Positions 17,576-24,937 of a stretch of 64,000 nucleotides of DNA are shown one piece after another (position 1 is the first letter of the stretch; every line of letters begins with the position of its first letter). The notes under the pieces were generated by a model, which ran no database searches, was not told the DNA's origin, and saw nothing but the letters and a program-made list of their open reading frames with translations. The position numbers were made by a program, and so were the translations under genes. Source of the stretch: Dehalococcoidia bacterium UBA1222 (GTDB lineage: Bacteria; Chloroflexota; Dehalococcoidia; Dehalococcoidales; UBA1222); NCBI GenBank assembly GCA_002309415.1, contig DBXC01000002.1:25547-89546 (forward strand). The letters run 5' to 3'.

Positions 17576-18475
17576 TTATGCTTCGTCAGGAGGCAGGTAA
17601 CAGAGACCGCTCCATCCGCAATAGTATTCTTTACAGACCCTGGGGAACATGTCGACCAGTTCACGTGCCTTAGTAGCAGGAGTGGGATTCAATAATTTGC
17701 CGGCAGTCCTGTTGGTACGGCAGGCAAAGATACCAGCGGTATCGGGTTCGAGACCGACCGCAATGAGACCAGAGACGAGACCGGTGATAGTATCGCCAGT
17801 ACCGCCAATGGGTTCGAGCATGGGGACATCAGGCTCGTCGATGGTGGTGATGATCTCGCCATCTTTGGCCACAAAATCCTTTTTACCCTTCACTACTAAG
17901 ACTTTGGCAGCACTGTGATTGGCATATGCTGCTTTGATCTGATCAGGAATCGTATCTGCATTATTATCAAACAGATGTTTTGAAATATAAGCCGGATGAG
18001 TCGCCTTGGGGTCAGCAAGGAAAGCGATCTCTGAGGGATCCGGTGTGAATACATCGAATTTCTCCGCTAATCCAGCACCTTTTGCTGCATACATAGCACC
18101 GGCGTCAGCGATCATGAACGGTCTTTCCTCACACTGATCGACAGCGGCAATGACCTTCTTAATCATATTCATAATGGGAAGGCAGTAATGTATCGTAATG
18201 TAATCTGGCTTCAGTTCGGCCACGTGATCGATGAGATAATTGAAGATGCCACGGGAACCTTCTCCGCTGCCGTGATCACCGGCAATCAGAACATAAGGAG
18301 CCTCTTCACGGAAATGAGTGGTAATAGCAAGCGCCGCGCTAATCATGACAGCGGTGCCCTGCATACGATCGAACTTCAGACCATTAACTTCGAGATGTTT
18401 CTCGTCAGCTAAAGAGACCTGACCAAAAGTCAAAGGAAAGTCTTTATCAGGAATTGAACCACAAAGTAATAACAT
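17576..18475 (-). CDS. NnrD-like kinase-fold protein, module B
   Basis: 299 residues, clear paralog of the protein at 13476-14345. Shared marks are MLLLCGSIPDKDFPLTFG, FMIADAGAMYAAKGAG, TPDPSEIAFL, the spaced ATHPAYISKHLFD and PIGGTGDTITGLVSGLI. The last is the nucleotide-binding/catalytic Asp motif of the ribokinase/NnrD fold. The C-terminus adds YYCGWSGLCYLPP with two Cys absent in paralog A. I use the ATG at 18475, which has GGAGGG upstream, rather than 18493 inside the previous gene. Substrate unknown. Confidence 0.7.
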   Translation of the reverse strand: MLLLCGSIPDKDFPLTFGQVSLADEKHLEVNGLKFDRMQGTAVMISAALAITTHFREEAPYVLIAGDHGSGEGSRGIFNYLIDHVAELKPDYITIHYCLPIMNMIKKVIAAVDQCEERPFMIADAGAMYAAKGAGLAEKFDVFTPDPSEIAFLADPKATHPAYISKHLFDNNADTIPDQIKAAYANHSAAKVLVVKGKKDFVAKDGEIITTIDEPDVPMLEPIGGTGDTITGLVSGLIAVGLEPDTAGIFACRTNRTAGKLLNPTPATKARELVDMFPRVCKEYYCGWSGLCYLPPDEA

Positions 18476-18476
18476 C

Positions 18477-19001
18477 TTATTTGCCCTCCGCATGTAAAGT
18501 CACTGCTTCGTCATAAGCACGCTGAAGCATAGTGGCGCAAAGGGTATATCCAAGATTCTTAGGTAATGGAGCCTCTTCAAGGGTCTTATCGACCATTTCA
18601 AGGTTAAGGTAAGGAATATCCGGGCATCCGCCACCGGAAATATTGACGATGATGCCCGAAGATTTCTCATAAGTTAGTTTCATATTGCCTGACTTGACCA
18701 TGGTCCATTGACCGAAATCGGTGACTTTGACCACGTCCAGAAATTCTGAGGTACCGACTTTGAGTGGGGCGATATTTGTGAATGTTACATTGTTTTCATT
18801 CAACACTCTGGTGATCGCGTACTTTTCCACCAGATTGACCTCTACAGCAAGGTCACAACCCATACGAAGTTCGGGAGGAGGAGCAATAAGCTTGAGATCG
18901 AAGTTGTTAGATCTTAAGACTTTTTCGCCTTTCATCGCCTGTGCGACTTCAGCGAACAGGACGATACCATCCCCTATGAATTTCCGTTTGTCATCAGCCA
19001 T
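18477..19001 (-). CDS. Long DUF3343-type putative S/Se carrier, module B
   Basis: 174 residues, paralog of 14348-14884. DUF3343-like N-terminus with LRMGCDLAVEV (C49), and a C-terminal domain with MVKSGNMKLTYEKSSG and ISGGGCPDIPYLNLEM (C126). The ten-residue block GGGCPDIPYL is identical in both copies, although the rest has diverged widely, which points to a functional Cys. The start at 19001 has AGGGGTG upstream, directly abutting a large inverted repeat. It precedes the NnrD-like gene with a 1-nt gap. Confidence 0.7.
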   Translation of the reverse strand: MADDKRKFIGDGIVLFAEVAQAMKGEKVLRSNNFDLKLIAPPPELRMGCDLAVEVNLVEKYAITRVLNENNVTFTNIAPLKVGTSEFLDVVKVTDFGQWTMVKSGNMKLTYEKSSGIIVNISGGGCPDIPYLNLEMVDKTLEEAPLPKNLGYTLCATMLQRAYDEAVTLHAEGK

Positions 19002-19013
19002 ATGAACACCCCT

Positions 19014-19054
19014 ATGTAGCATGCTAGATTTTTAAAAATTCTAGCATGCTACAT
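19014..19054 (-). repeat. 15-bp perfect inverted repeat between yedE and the DUF3343 gene
   Basis: ATGTAGCATGCTAGA (19014-19028) and TCTAGCATGCTACAT (19040-19054) are exact reverse complements around an 11-nt AT loop. It lies 19 nt past the yedE stop, and its promoter-distal arm ends right at the ribosome binding site of the downstream gene. Each arm itself contains the palindrome AGCATGCT. It could be an mRNA hairpin setting the stoichiometry of transporter versus downstream genes, or a protein site. It lacks a T-run, so it is not a classic terminator. Confidence 0.7.
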
Positions 19055-19073
19055 ATCTGTTGACTATTGTTGA

Positions 19074-20234
19074 TTAAGCCTTTTCTCTGGCTGTGAAGCC
19101 GAGAACGATAAGGAATACGAGACCAATGAGGACAGCGATGCCGCCGTTGCCGCCCATACCAGCACCAGAGGAAGCGATGCCGAAGTTGTGAGCGAGAGCG
19201 CCACCAATGATCATACCGAAGACTGCGATACCAGCATCGGTATCACCTTCTGCTGAAAGGATGAGGTTGCGGAGAGGGCAACCGCCGAGCATGGTACAAC
19301 CAAGACCGACCACGACGAAACCGAGGAAGGAGAAGATGTACTGAGCAACAGCAGTGCCGAAGAAGGAAGTAGAACCTTCGACATCAGCATAAGGAAGGGC
19401 GATAGGCTGACCATGAATACCAGCCTTGTAGACAACATCGATAGTTCGGGAACCGATAGTGGTGACGAGACCACCTTCACCGAAGTTACCAGCAATAAGG
19501 TTAGTGAGAAGGGCTGCAACGATGAATGCGATCAAGCCGCTGAACAGATAGAAATCCTTAGCCAAGAAAATGTCTCTCCAACCACCGATGGAGCAGAAGC
19601 GGGTTCGCTGAACAGCGAAACCAACGATTGCACCGAGGGCAAGACCGAGGACCCAGTTGACATGGAGAGAACCAGGACCGGATTCGGAGAATGCGATGAA
19701 GGAAGGAGCGATTGCAAGGAAGGCCAAGAGGACGAGCATGACGATAGGCATGATAGAAGCTGCGACCTTGGAAACTTCACCTGCTCTACCAAGAGTGAAG
19801 CCCTTCTTAAGGAAGAATACACCGACGAGAATACCAGCGATGAGGCCGGCGAGAGCGATGAAAGCACTGAGGTCACCACCGCTCATTCGGAGCATCATTC
19901 GGACAGGGCAGCCAAGATAGACCAAGGCGCCGAACATGACGAAGATACCGATCACGAAGCGGATGATAGGAGAAGACCCACCACGGGGCTTCCATTCTTT
20001 GAAAGCCAGGGCTGAAATGAATGCACCAAATACGAAGCCCATGATTTCAGGGCGCAGATACTGGACGATGGCTGCATTCTGAAGCTTGAGACCACCGGCA
20101 ATGTCACGCATGAAACAGGCAACACAGATACCCATGTTGGAAGGGTTGCCGAGGTTTACTGCGAGAGCACCAAGACAACCAAAGAGTGCACCTGCCAGGA
20201 TGATCCATTTACTTTGCTTGAAAAAAGTAGACAT
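19074..20234 (-). CDS. yedE: Full-length YedE, selenium/sulfur transporter
   Basis: 386 residues, about ten membrane helices made of two homologous halves. The N-half has MGICVACFMRDIAGGLKLQN and LGCPVRMMLRMSGGD. The C-half has QRTRFCSIGGWRDIFLAKD and LGGCPLRNLILSAEGD. These match YedE of the selenium-metabolism type (related to TsuA thiosulfate transport), with conserved Cys in each half. First gene of module B (yedE, DUF3343, NnrD-like, tusA, yedF), transcribed from a strong promoter at 20265-20293. Confidence 0.9.
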   Translation of the reverse strand: MSTFFKQSKWIILAGALFGCLGALAVNLGNPSNMGICVACFMRDIAGGLKLQNAAIVQYLRPEIMGFVFGAFISALAFKEWKPRGGSSPIIRFVIGIFVMFGALVYLGCPVRMMLRMSGGDLSAFIALAGLIAGILVGVFFLKKGFTLGRAGEVSKVAASIMPIVMLVLLAFLAIAPSFIAFSESGPGSLHVNWVLGLALGAIVGFAVQRTRFCSIGGWRDIFLAKDFYLFSGLIAFIVAALLTNLIAGNFGEGGLVTTIGSRTIDVVYKAGIHGQPIALPYADVEGSTSFFGTAVAQYIFSFLGFVVVGLGCTMLGGCPLRNLILSAEGDTDAGIAVFGMIIGGALAHNFGIASSGAGMGGNGGIAVLIGLVFLIVLGFTAREKA

Positions 20235-20264
20235 GATCCACCCCTTTATAAGTATTTGAAAATA

Positions 20265-20293
20265 ATCTTATGCATAAGAATATTAAATGTCAA
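20265..20293 (-). promoter_or_regulatory. Promoter of the yedE operon with overlapping palindrome
   Basis: On the minus strand a consensus TTGACA (20288-20293) is followed after exactly 17 nt by TAAGAT (20265-20270). TCTTATGCATAAGA (20266-20279) is a perfect 14-bp palindrome covering the -10 box and part of the spacer, an ideal place for a repressor. Confidence 0.7.
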
Positions 20294-20363
20294 TAGAAAA
20301 ATTTCCTTATTAATTTATAATATTGATAACTAAAATCACATAATCTGATGGAAAACTGTGTTA

Positions 20364-20369
20364 TATAAT
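20364..20369 (+). promoter_or_regulatory. -10 box of the TusA-like gene
   Basis: A perfect TATAAT lies 39 nt before the start of the plus-strand TusA-like gene. No convincing -35 was seen. The region 20235-20408 is thus a divergent promoter region serving yedE and this gene. Confidence 0.4.
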
Positions 20370-20408
20370 AGGGACGTAATTAATACGTATCGAAGGGGGA
20401 AAATCGAT

Positions 20409-20699
20409 ATGGAAGAAAAATATGAAATAGTTGGAACAGTTGATGCCCGCGGACTCACCTGCCCTGAACCACTCAAGATGATGCAGGATCAGCTCGATAA
20501 GATGACTGCCGGCCAGGTCATGAAGGTCTGGGGAGATGTGGGCAACAAGCGCAGTATGGAACGATTCCTCAAGATGCGACGACACCCCATTCTCGAATCA
20601 ATCATCGATGAAGCAGACGCTAACGTCTTTTATCTTTACGCTGAGAAATCTGCCAATCCCAGGACAGATATCCCCCTGTCCAGTTGTACTCTGAGATAA
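20409..20699 (+). CDS. TusA-family protein, divergent from yedE
   Basis: 96 residues. VGTVDARGLTCPEPLKMMQDQL carries the TusA Cys-Pro-x-Pro core (here CPEP). The C-terminal 30 residues extend beyond a usual TusA domain and include a Cys near the end (LSSCTLR). I chose the ATG at 20409, which follows GAAGGGGG, over an upstream ATG at 20358 that would overlap the -10 box. Third TusA-like protein of the window. Divergent placement suggests co-regulation with yedE. Confidence 0.8.
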   Translation: MEEKYEIVGTVDARGLTCPEPLKMMQDQLDKMTAGQVMKVWGDVGNKRSMERFLKMRRHPILESIIDEADANVFYLYAEKSANPRTDIPLSSCTLR

Positions 20700-20715
20700 A
20701 CGGAGAATCATAGAA

Positions 20716-20797
20716 TGGGGGAGCGGGGGCTCGAACCCCGACGCCTCTCGGCACATGATCCTAAGTCATGCTTGTCTGCCAATTCCAACACTCCCCC
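20716..20797 (-). tRNA. tRNA-Leu (anticodon UAG)
   Basis: Minus strand, 82 nt. Acceptor stem GGGGGAG/CTCCCCC with discriminator A. The anticodon arm is GCATGA-CTTAGGA-TCATG, giving anticodon TAG. A short variable arm (TGCCGAGAGGCG) and the T-arm CGGGGTTCGAGCCCCG follow. CCA is not encoded. It lies between the plus-strand TusA-like gene and the terminator of the dehydratase operon. Confidence 0.96.
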
Positions 20798-20851
20798 GTG
20801 CTAGGCATATCAGTAATTTTAACACGCAGATAAAACCAAACAAAATACTCA

Positions 20852-20878
20852 AAAAGGGTTGCCATGGGCAACCCTTTT
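20852..20878 (-). terminator. Terminator of the dehydratase operon
   Basis: AAAAGGGTTGCC (20852-20863) and GGCAACCCTTTT (20867-20878) form a perfect 12-bp stem with a 3-nt loop. The stem is symmetric with T-rich flanks on both strands. It lies 29 nt past the last gene of the operon and upstream of the tRNA. Confidence 0.85.
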
Positions 20879-20906
20879 CTTGTACTTAATACTAATCAGT
20901 CATCTA

Positions 20907-22115
20907 TTAACCAATCTTTTTGGTCTGAAGCATCTCAATGAAGGCCTCGATACGGGTCCTGACCTGCCCTTCGTCGCCAGGAGAATAGTCGGTCCTGACA
21001 TGCAGGAACGGCATATCGCTCTCGTTGCAAATATCTTCCAGTGCCTTGCTCTCGATGTCGAAAGGAGTGCAGGCGTGAACAGTGATACTGATGACACCGT
21101 CGATTTTCCATTCGTCGAGAACGTTCCTGAACTGTTCATACCTTAGAGTATTGGGGCTCATGACAGCACAGGGGACTTCGAGGTATTTATCAGCAATGGC
21201 ATGTATCGGATCAGGATCGTTTTCATCAATCGGACGGCGCATAGTCATAATACCGCAGCAACCTTCATAGCAGACGATAGCCGCCCCAAGTTCTTCGATA
21301 ACATTGATGGTCTTATCCAGGACACCGTCGAGACCGGCGCCACTGACCAGTATCCTGACGGGATGATCATCAGGCTTATAAGGACCCTTGCCCTCATCCC
21401 AAAGTTGTTTAGCCAGTTCTAGCATACGTTCGGATTTGGCAGCCTTGTTCTTCTCATCCAGCATAAAATATTCGGCAGTCATGACATTCCGCATCTGCAC
21501 GCCTGTCATAGCCGGAGGATCGAGTTTTCCCAGTTCGTACATACGGGCATTATAAGAACGTTCCTTATTGAGGGTCTTGATGGTATCTTTCAGCTGTTCA
21601 TCAGTAATCTTTACGTTGAAACGTTCTTCAAGAGCTTCTTTAAATCTGTGGAGCTCGGATTCCCAGCCTTCCATCGATCGTTCCTTATCGGGAACATTGG
21701 GAAGATGGATGACATGCATCTGCTTGAGTTCAGAAAGCATCTCATACATCTTCTTCTTGCCATCACAGGTAGTCTCACCCACGATGAGATCAGAATAGAA
21801 AGCAAAGGGGCAGGTCTTACCTAGGATATTGCCATAGCTGGACTTGATCAAAGGGCAGAGATTGGCGGGAAGCTCAGTCTCAGCCAAAGGAACAGCCGGA
21901 TCATAATTGAAACCGCAAAGGATCACATTGTAGAAACCGGCAGCACGGATTATCTCAGTTGGAGCATACTGACAGAAGGAGCCGATAATGACGTCTCCCC
22001 GTTCTGCGGCACCCTTACAAAACAGACTGGCGTTCTTTTTGGCTTCACTAAATTCGGTCATTATGTTCTGGAATTCTTCTGCGTTATCCATATCGTTGAA
22101 ATCTCCTCGGATCAT
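20907..22115 (-). CDS. 2-hydroxyacyl-CoA dehydratase/double-cubane protein, subunit 2
   Basis: 402 residues of the HgdB/FldBC/BcrBC family. Cysteines for cluster binding lie in GSFCQYAPTEIIRAAG, NLCPLIKSSYGN, CPFAFYSDLIVGETTCDGKKKM and CYEGCCGIM. The TxCDxKKKM pattern and GETTCD are typical of members that bind a [4Fe-4S] or double-cubane [8Fe-9S] cluster. Its start overlaps the DUF3343 stop by 1 nt (TGATG). With no CoA-transferase or acyl-CoA dehydrogenase nearby, a double-cubane-type reductase is as likely as a true dehydratase subunit. Confidence 0.85.
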   Translation of the reverse strand: MIRGDFNDMDNAEEFQNIMTEFSEAKKNASLFCKGAAERGDVIIGSFCQYAPTEIIRAAGFYNVILCGFNYDPAVPLAETELPANLCPLIKSSYGNILGKTCPFAFYSDLIVGETTCDGKKKMYEMLSELKQMHVIHLPNVPDKERSMEGWESELHRFKEALEERFNVKITDEQLKDTIKTLNKERSYNARMYELGKLDPPAMTGVQMRNVMTAEYFMLDEKNKAAKSERMLELAKQLWDEGKGPYKPDDHPVRILVSGAGLDGVLDKTINVIEELGAAIVCYEGCCGIMTMRRPIDENDPDPIHAIADKYLEVPCAVMSPNTLRYEQFRNVLDEWKIDGVISITVHACTPFDIESKALEDICNESDMPFLHVRTDYSPGDEGQVRTRIEAFIEMLQTKKIG

Positions 22116-22354
22116 CAGATCTCGAGTTCATAGAACTCGGAATGTTTTAATGAATTCTCTTTGACGAAAGCTTCGATCATTTCACGATGTACGACATCAG
22201 CTTTCCACGCAAATCCACATCCTGCAGTAATCGAATCAGGGACCGGAATGATGGAACCAGGGATACTATGCTTCTTACACATATCTTCCATCGCCAATGC
22301 AGATGTCGTATTCGGAAAGGTAACAATGACTGATAATTGCTTCTGCATCGACAT
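22115..22354 (-). CDS. Small DUF3343 protein
   Basis: 79 residues, single-domain DUF3343. TFPNTTSALAMEDMCKKHSI and DSITAGCGFAWKAD carry the conserved Cys (C46) aligned with C44/C49 of the long versions at 14348 and 18477. It is wedged between the two dehydratase-type subunits (2-nt gap upstream, 1-nt overlap downstream), so it must be made in step with them. The family is annotated as a putative Se/S carrier. A role in supplying sulfur for cluster assembly is inference. Confidence 0.8.
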   Translation of the reverse strand: MSMQKQLSVIVTFPNTTSALAMEDMCKKHSIPGSIIPVPDSITAGCGFAWKADVVHREMIEAFVKENSLKHSEFYELEI

Positions 22355-22356
22355 AT

Positions 22357-23493
22357 CTAGATCATCTCGATAAAGGCAGCGATACGGGTATCGATCTGCC
22401 CGTCGTCAGAATGTGAGTAATCAGTCTCGAGTGACATATAGGGTTTACCGATCTCTTCGCAGAGCCTGCGTATTGCACGGGTCTCGATCATATAGGTATG
22501 GCAAGTCTGCAGCGTAACATCGATGATGCCGTCGACATTGAATTCATTGACCAGATTGGGGATATTCTCCATCCTGCGGGGATTGGGAGTCATGACAGAG
22601 CATCCGATGTTGAGATACGCATCAGCTAGAGCTTCATAGATATCGGGAGCATCGGTATCGACATAGCAGCGGGCCGCCTTGATACCGGAACAGTTCTCAT
22701 AGCAGACCACCCGCCCGCCATTATTCTCGATGGCGCCCACGACCTTATCCAGGACGCCGCCGATAGGACACCCGGTAACCATGATCCTTTTTTCGGTCTC
22801 TCTAGGCGCCTTTTCGGTCTTGATCTTGGCGATCAGTTCGTGGACGGATGCGATGGCATCATCGAGATCGAAATTGAACTTGATGCTGTCCATGAATTTA
22901 TAGAGACGGACAGACGGGACCGGCGCAGGGACCACCCGCTGGAGCTCCATCAATTCGACTAATGCATGTCGGTATTCATTACGCTTTACGGCAGCTTTTC
23001 TGAGTGCTTCTTCTGTAATGGTTACGCCAAACTTCTTCTCGACATACTTTGCAAGGAGTTTTACTTCTTTGACCATCATAGGCCTGGCGTAATCCTCATC
23101 GATGCCCTGCGGAAGCTGCAATACATACATATCCTTGAGTTTCCCCAGTCTCTCATACATCTTCTTCTTAGGATCACAAGTCGTCTCACCTATGATCATG
23201 TCAGCATAGTATGTATAAGGGCACTTTTCAGCCAGTGCAAAACCATAACTTGATTTGACCAAGGGGCAGATATTCTTAGGAAGCTCTGCTTCGGCGTCAG
23301 GAATCGTTTCCCCGCTCATACCACAGAGAGACACAGCCAGGACATTTGCTGCATCGAAGATCTCGAGAGGGGCAAACGTGCAGAAGTAGCCCGCAACATA
23401 TCTTCCGCTCTCTTTGACGCTTTTGATCTTGAGAAAGCCATTCTTACGGCCTTCAGTATAAGCTTCAAAGTTCTTTGGTAACTGCTGCTCCAT
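22357..23493 (-). CDS. 2-hydroxyacyl-CoA dehydratase/double-cubane protein, subunit 1
   Basis: 378 residues, paralog of the protein at 20907-22115. Cluster cysteines lie in AGYFCTFAPLEIFDAA, NICPLVKSSYGF, CPYTYYADMIIGETTCDPKKKM and CYENCSGIKA. It starts with AAGGAAG upstream, 17 nt after the activase gene. Two homologous subunits plus one activase fit the alpha/beta arrangement of dehydratases, but substrate-specific neighbours are missing. Confidence 0.85.
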   Translation of the reverse strand: MEQQLPKNFEAYTEGRKNGFLKIKSVKESGRYVAGYFCTFAPLEIFDAANVLAVSLCGMSGETIPDAEAELPKNICPLVKSSYGFALAEKCPYTYYADMIIGETTCDPKKKMYERLGKLKDMYVLQLPQGIDEDYARPMMVKEVKLLAKYVEKKFGVTITEEALRKAAVKRNEYRHALVELMELQRVVPAPVPSVRLYKFMDSIKFNFDLDDAIASVHELIAKIKTEKAPRETEKRIMVTGCPIGGVLDKVVGAIENNGGRVVCYENCSGIKAARCYVDTDAPDIYEALADAYLNIGCSVMTPNPRRMENIPNLVNEFNVDGIIDVTLQTCHTYMIETRAIRRLCEEIGKPYMSLETDYSHSDDGQIDTRIAAFIEMI

Positions 23494-23510
23494 TTTTTCT
23501 TCCTTTTGTA

Positions 23511-24281
23511 TTATTTCAATGAGACCGCATACAATGCCGCACCGATGGCGCCGGCGTAACGTGCCATAGGATCAGATTTGACTTCTGTGCCAAGCTTGTT
23601 AGAGAGGGCCTCCAGGATATAAGGAACTTCACAAAGTCCTCCTGTAAGCCTTACAGTCTGTGATGGACCGGCAATCTTTCCGATCTGGCCATGGACCTTG
23701 TTAACGATAGAATCCACGATGCCATAAGCGATATCGGCTTTTTCAGTGCCGCGCCCGATAAGAGAGACTACTTCCGATTCAGCAAATACCGTACACATAG
23801 ATGAGATAGCGATATGATTCTTGCTCTCACGTGATAATTCACAGAGAGAATTAAGGTCGAGCCCCAGTGTTGCGGCCATGATCTCTAGGAATTTCCCAGT
23901 ACCGGCAGAACACTTGTCGTTCATGTTGAAATTCTTGACGGCACCTTTGGATATCTCGATGACTTTGGTGTCCTGACCACCAATGTCGACGACAGTAAAG
24001 TCCTGTTCCTTGAAGAGATAGCAGGCCCCTTTTCCGTGACAGGAGATCTCAGTCACCGCCTTATCCATATAAGGAACTGAGACACGTCCGTAACCGGTGG
24101 CAACGCACTTAAAATCATCGCGTTTGATGCCCTGCTCTGCCAGAAGATCGAGAATGACTTGAGATGTTTCGACACAGTTCCAGCCAGTCGGCATGACTTT
24201 ATAAAAAACGATGCTCTGATCCTCGTCCATGACGATCACTTTTGTACAGGTAGACCCCATATCGATACCGACGTATTTCAT
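23511..24281 (-). CDS. ATP-dependent activase of the dehydratase (HgdC/BcrAD type)
   Basis: 256-residue ASKHA-fold ATPase that drives electron transfer onto the dehydratase or double-cubane partner. It opens YVGIDMGSTCTKVIVMD. The dimer-bridging [4Fe-4S] cysteines lie in NDKCSAGTGKFLEIMA and SSMCTVFAESEVVSL. VVDIGGQDTKVIEI and TGGLCEVPYI complete the fold. First gene of the four-gene operon, from a good promoter at 24351-24379. Confidence 0.93.
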   Translation of the reverse strand: MKYVGIDMGSTCTKVIVMDEDQSIVFYKVMPTGWNCVETSQVILDLLAEQGIKRDDFKCVATGYGRVSVPYMDKAVTEISCHGKGACYLFKEQDFTVVDIGGQDTKVIEISKGAVKNFNMNDKCSAGTGKFLEIMAATLGLDLNSLCELSRESKNHIAISSMCTVFAESEVVSLIGRGTEKADIAYGIVDSIVNKVHGQIGKIAGPSQTVRLTGGLCEVPYILEALSNKLGTEVKSDPMARYAGAIGAALYAVSLK

Positions 24282-24350
24282 ATCGCAGACGTCCTTAGTT
24301 TTATTCAGGTATTTTATTGATTTAATAAAGTTTATTTATTGATAAGAGAT

Positions 24351-24379
24351 ATTTTATCTTTACTCCTGGGCGTAGTCAA
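24351..24379 (-). promoter_or_regulatory. Promoter of the activase/dehydratase operon
   Basis: Minus strand TTGACT (24374-24379), 17-nt spacer, TAAAAT (24351-24356). Transcription would start about 60 nt upstream of the activase ATG, in a very AT-rich leader. Confidence 0.6.
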
Positions 24380-24457
24380 TGAAAAAACTCTATTCGGCGT
24401 ATATGTCCGGAAACACGTATGGTACAATCAATTCATACGAATCAAGGAGAAACTCAA

Positions 24458-24883
24458 TTGAGCAATCTGAATAAAAAATGCAAAGTACACTATAAGGGCA
24501 CATTCAACGACGGTACCCAGTTCGATTCATCCTATGACAGAGGCGAACCTATCGAGTTTGTGTGCGGAGCCGGCATGATGATCAAAGGTTTTGATGATGC
24601 CGTCAAAGACATGAACGTCGGTGACATCGTCAATGTCCACCTCATGCCCAAAGACGCCTATGGCGAATCTGATCCCAACAACATCATGACCTTCGATGTC
24701 AATATGCTGCCCGGAGCTGACAGACTGGAAGTCGGACAGGAAGTCTACCTTTCCACCCCCAGCGGCCAGCCCATCCCGGTAAAAGTCGTATCAAAAGACA
24801 GGACCACTATCGTCTTCGATGCCAACCACAAGATGGCCGGCAAAGAACTGAACTTCCAGATCGAGCTGGTCTCCGTAGAATAA
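24458..24883 (+). CDS. slyD: FKBP-type peptidyl-prolyl isomerase, SlyD-like
   Basis: 141 residues from a TTG start. FKBP core HYKGTFNDGTQFDSSYDRGEP, an inserted-flap region GDIVNVHLMPKDAYGE and the C-terminal FDANHKMAGKELNFQIELV, as in SlyD. The His-rich metal-binding tail of Enterobacteria is absent. TTG at 24458 has AAGGAG 8 nt upstream, whereas the ATG at 24419 lies across a TACAAT -10 box (24423-24428), so I favour TTG. Cytoplasmic folding helper, sometimes supplying nickel. Here only the folding role is supported. Confidence 0.9.
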   Translation: MSNLNKKCKVHYKGTFNDGTQFDSSYDRGEPIEFVCGAGMMIKGFDDAVKDMNVGDIVNVHLMPKDAYGESDPNNIMTFDVNMLPGADRLEVGQEVYLSTPSGQPIPVKVVSKDRTTIVFDANHKMAGKELNFQIELVSVE

Positions 24884-24904
24884 TCACAGGATCAAGTTAA
24901 ATCA

Positions 24905-24937
24905 AAAAGTCTGACAAGTGCTTGTCAGGCTTTTTTT
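24905..24937 (+). terminator. Terminator of slyD
   Basis: AAAAGTCTGACAAG (24905-24918) pairs with CTTGTCAGGCTTTT (24921-24934), one G-T pair, followed by more T. It also ends the convergent nitroreductase transcript, whose stop codon lies inside the T-run. Confidence 0.85.

Noticed and set aside
18476..18493. Longer N-terminus for the module B NnrD-like protein
   Set aside because: Would start inside the previous gene without a ribosome binding site. The ATG at 18475 has GGAGGG and aligns with its paralog.
20716..20900. tRNA-Leu as attachment site of an integrated element
   Set aside because: No integrase and no duplicated tRNA 3' end were seen on either side.
12169..24281. Selenoprotein genes (in-frame TGA with SECIS) in the selenium-like region
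   Set aside because: All frames close normally at family-typical lengths and no TGA lies inside a conserved segment. YedF and TusA have Cys at the active positions.
20907..24281. Complete (R)-2-hydroxyglutaryl- or phenyllactyl-CoA dehydratase fermentation cluster
   Set aside because: CoA-transferase, 2-hydroxyacid dehydrogenase and acyl-CoA dehydrogenase genes are all missing nearby, so a specific fermentation cannot be claimed.
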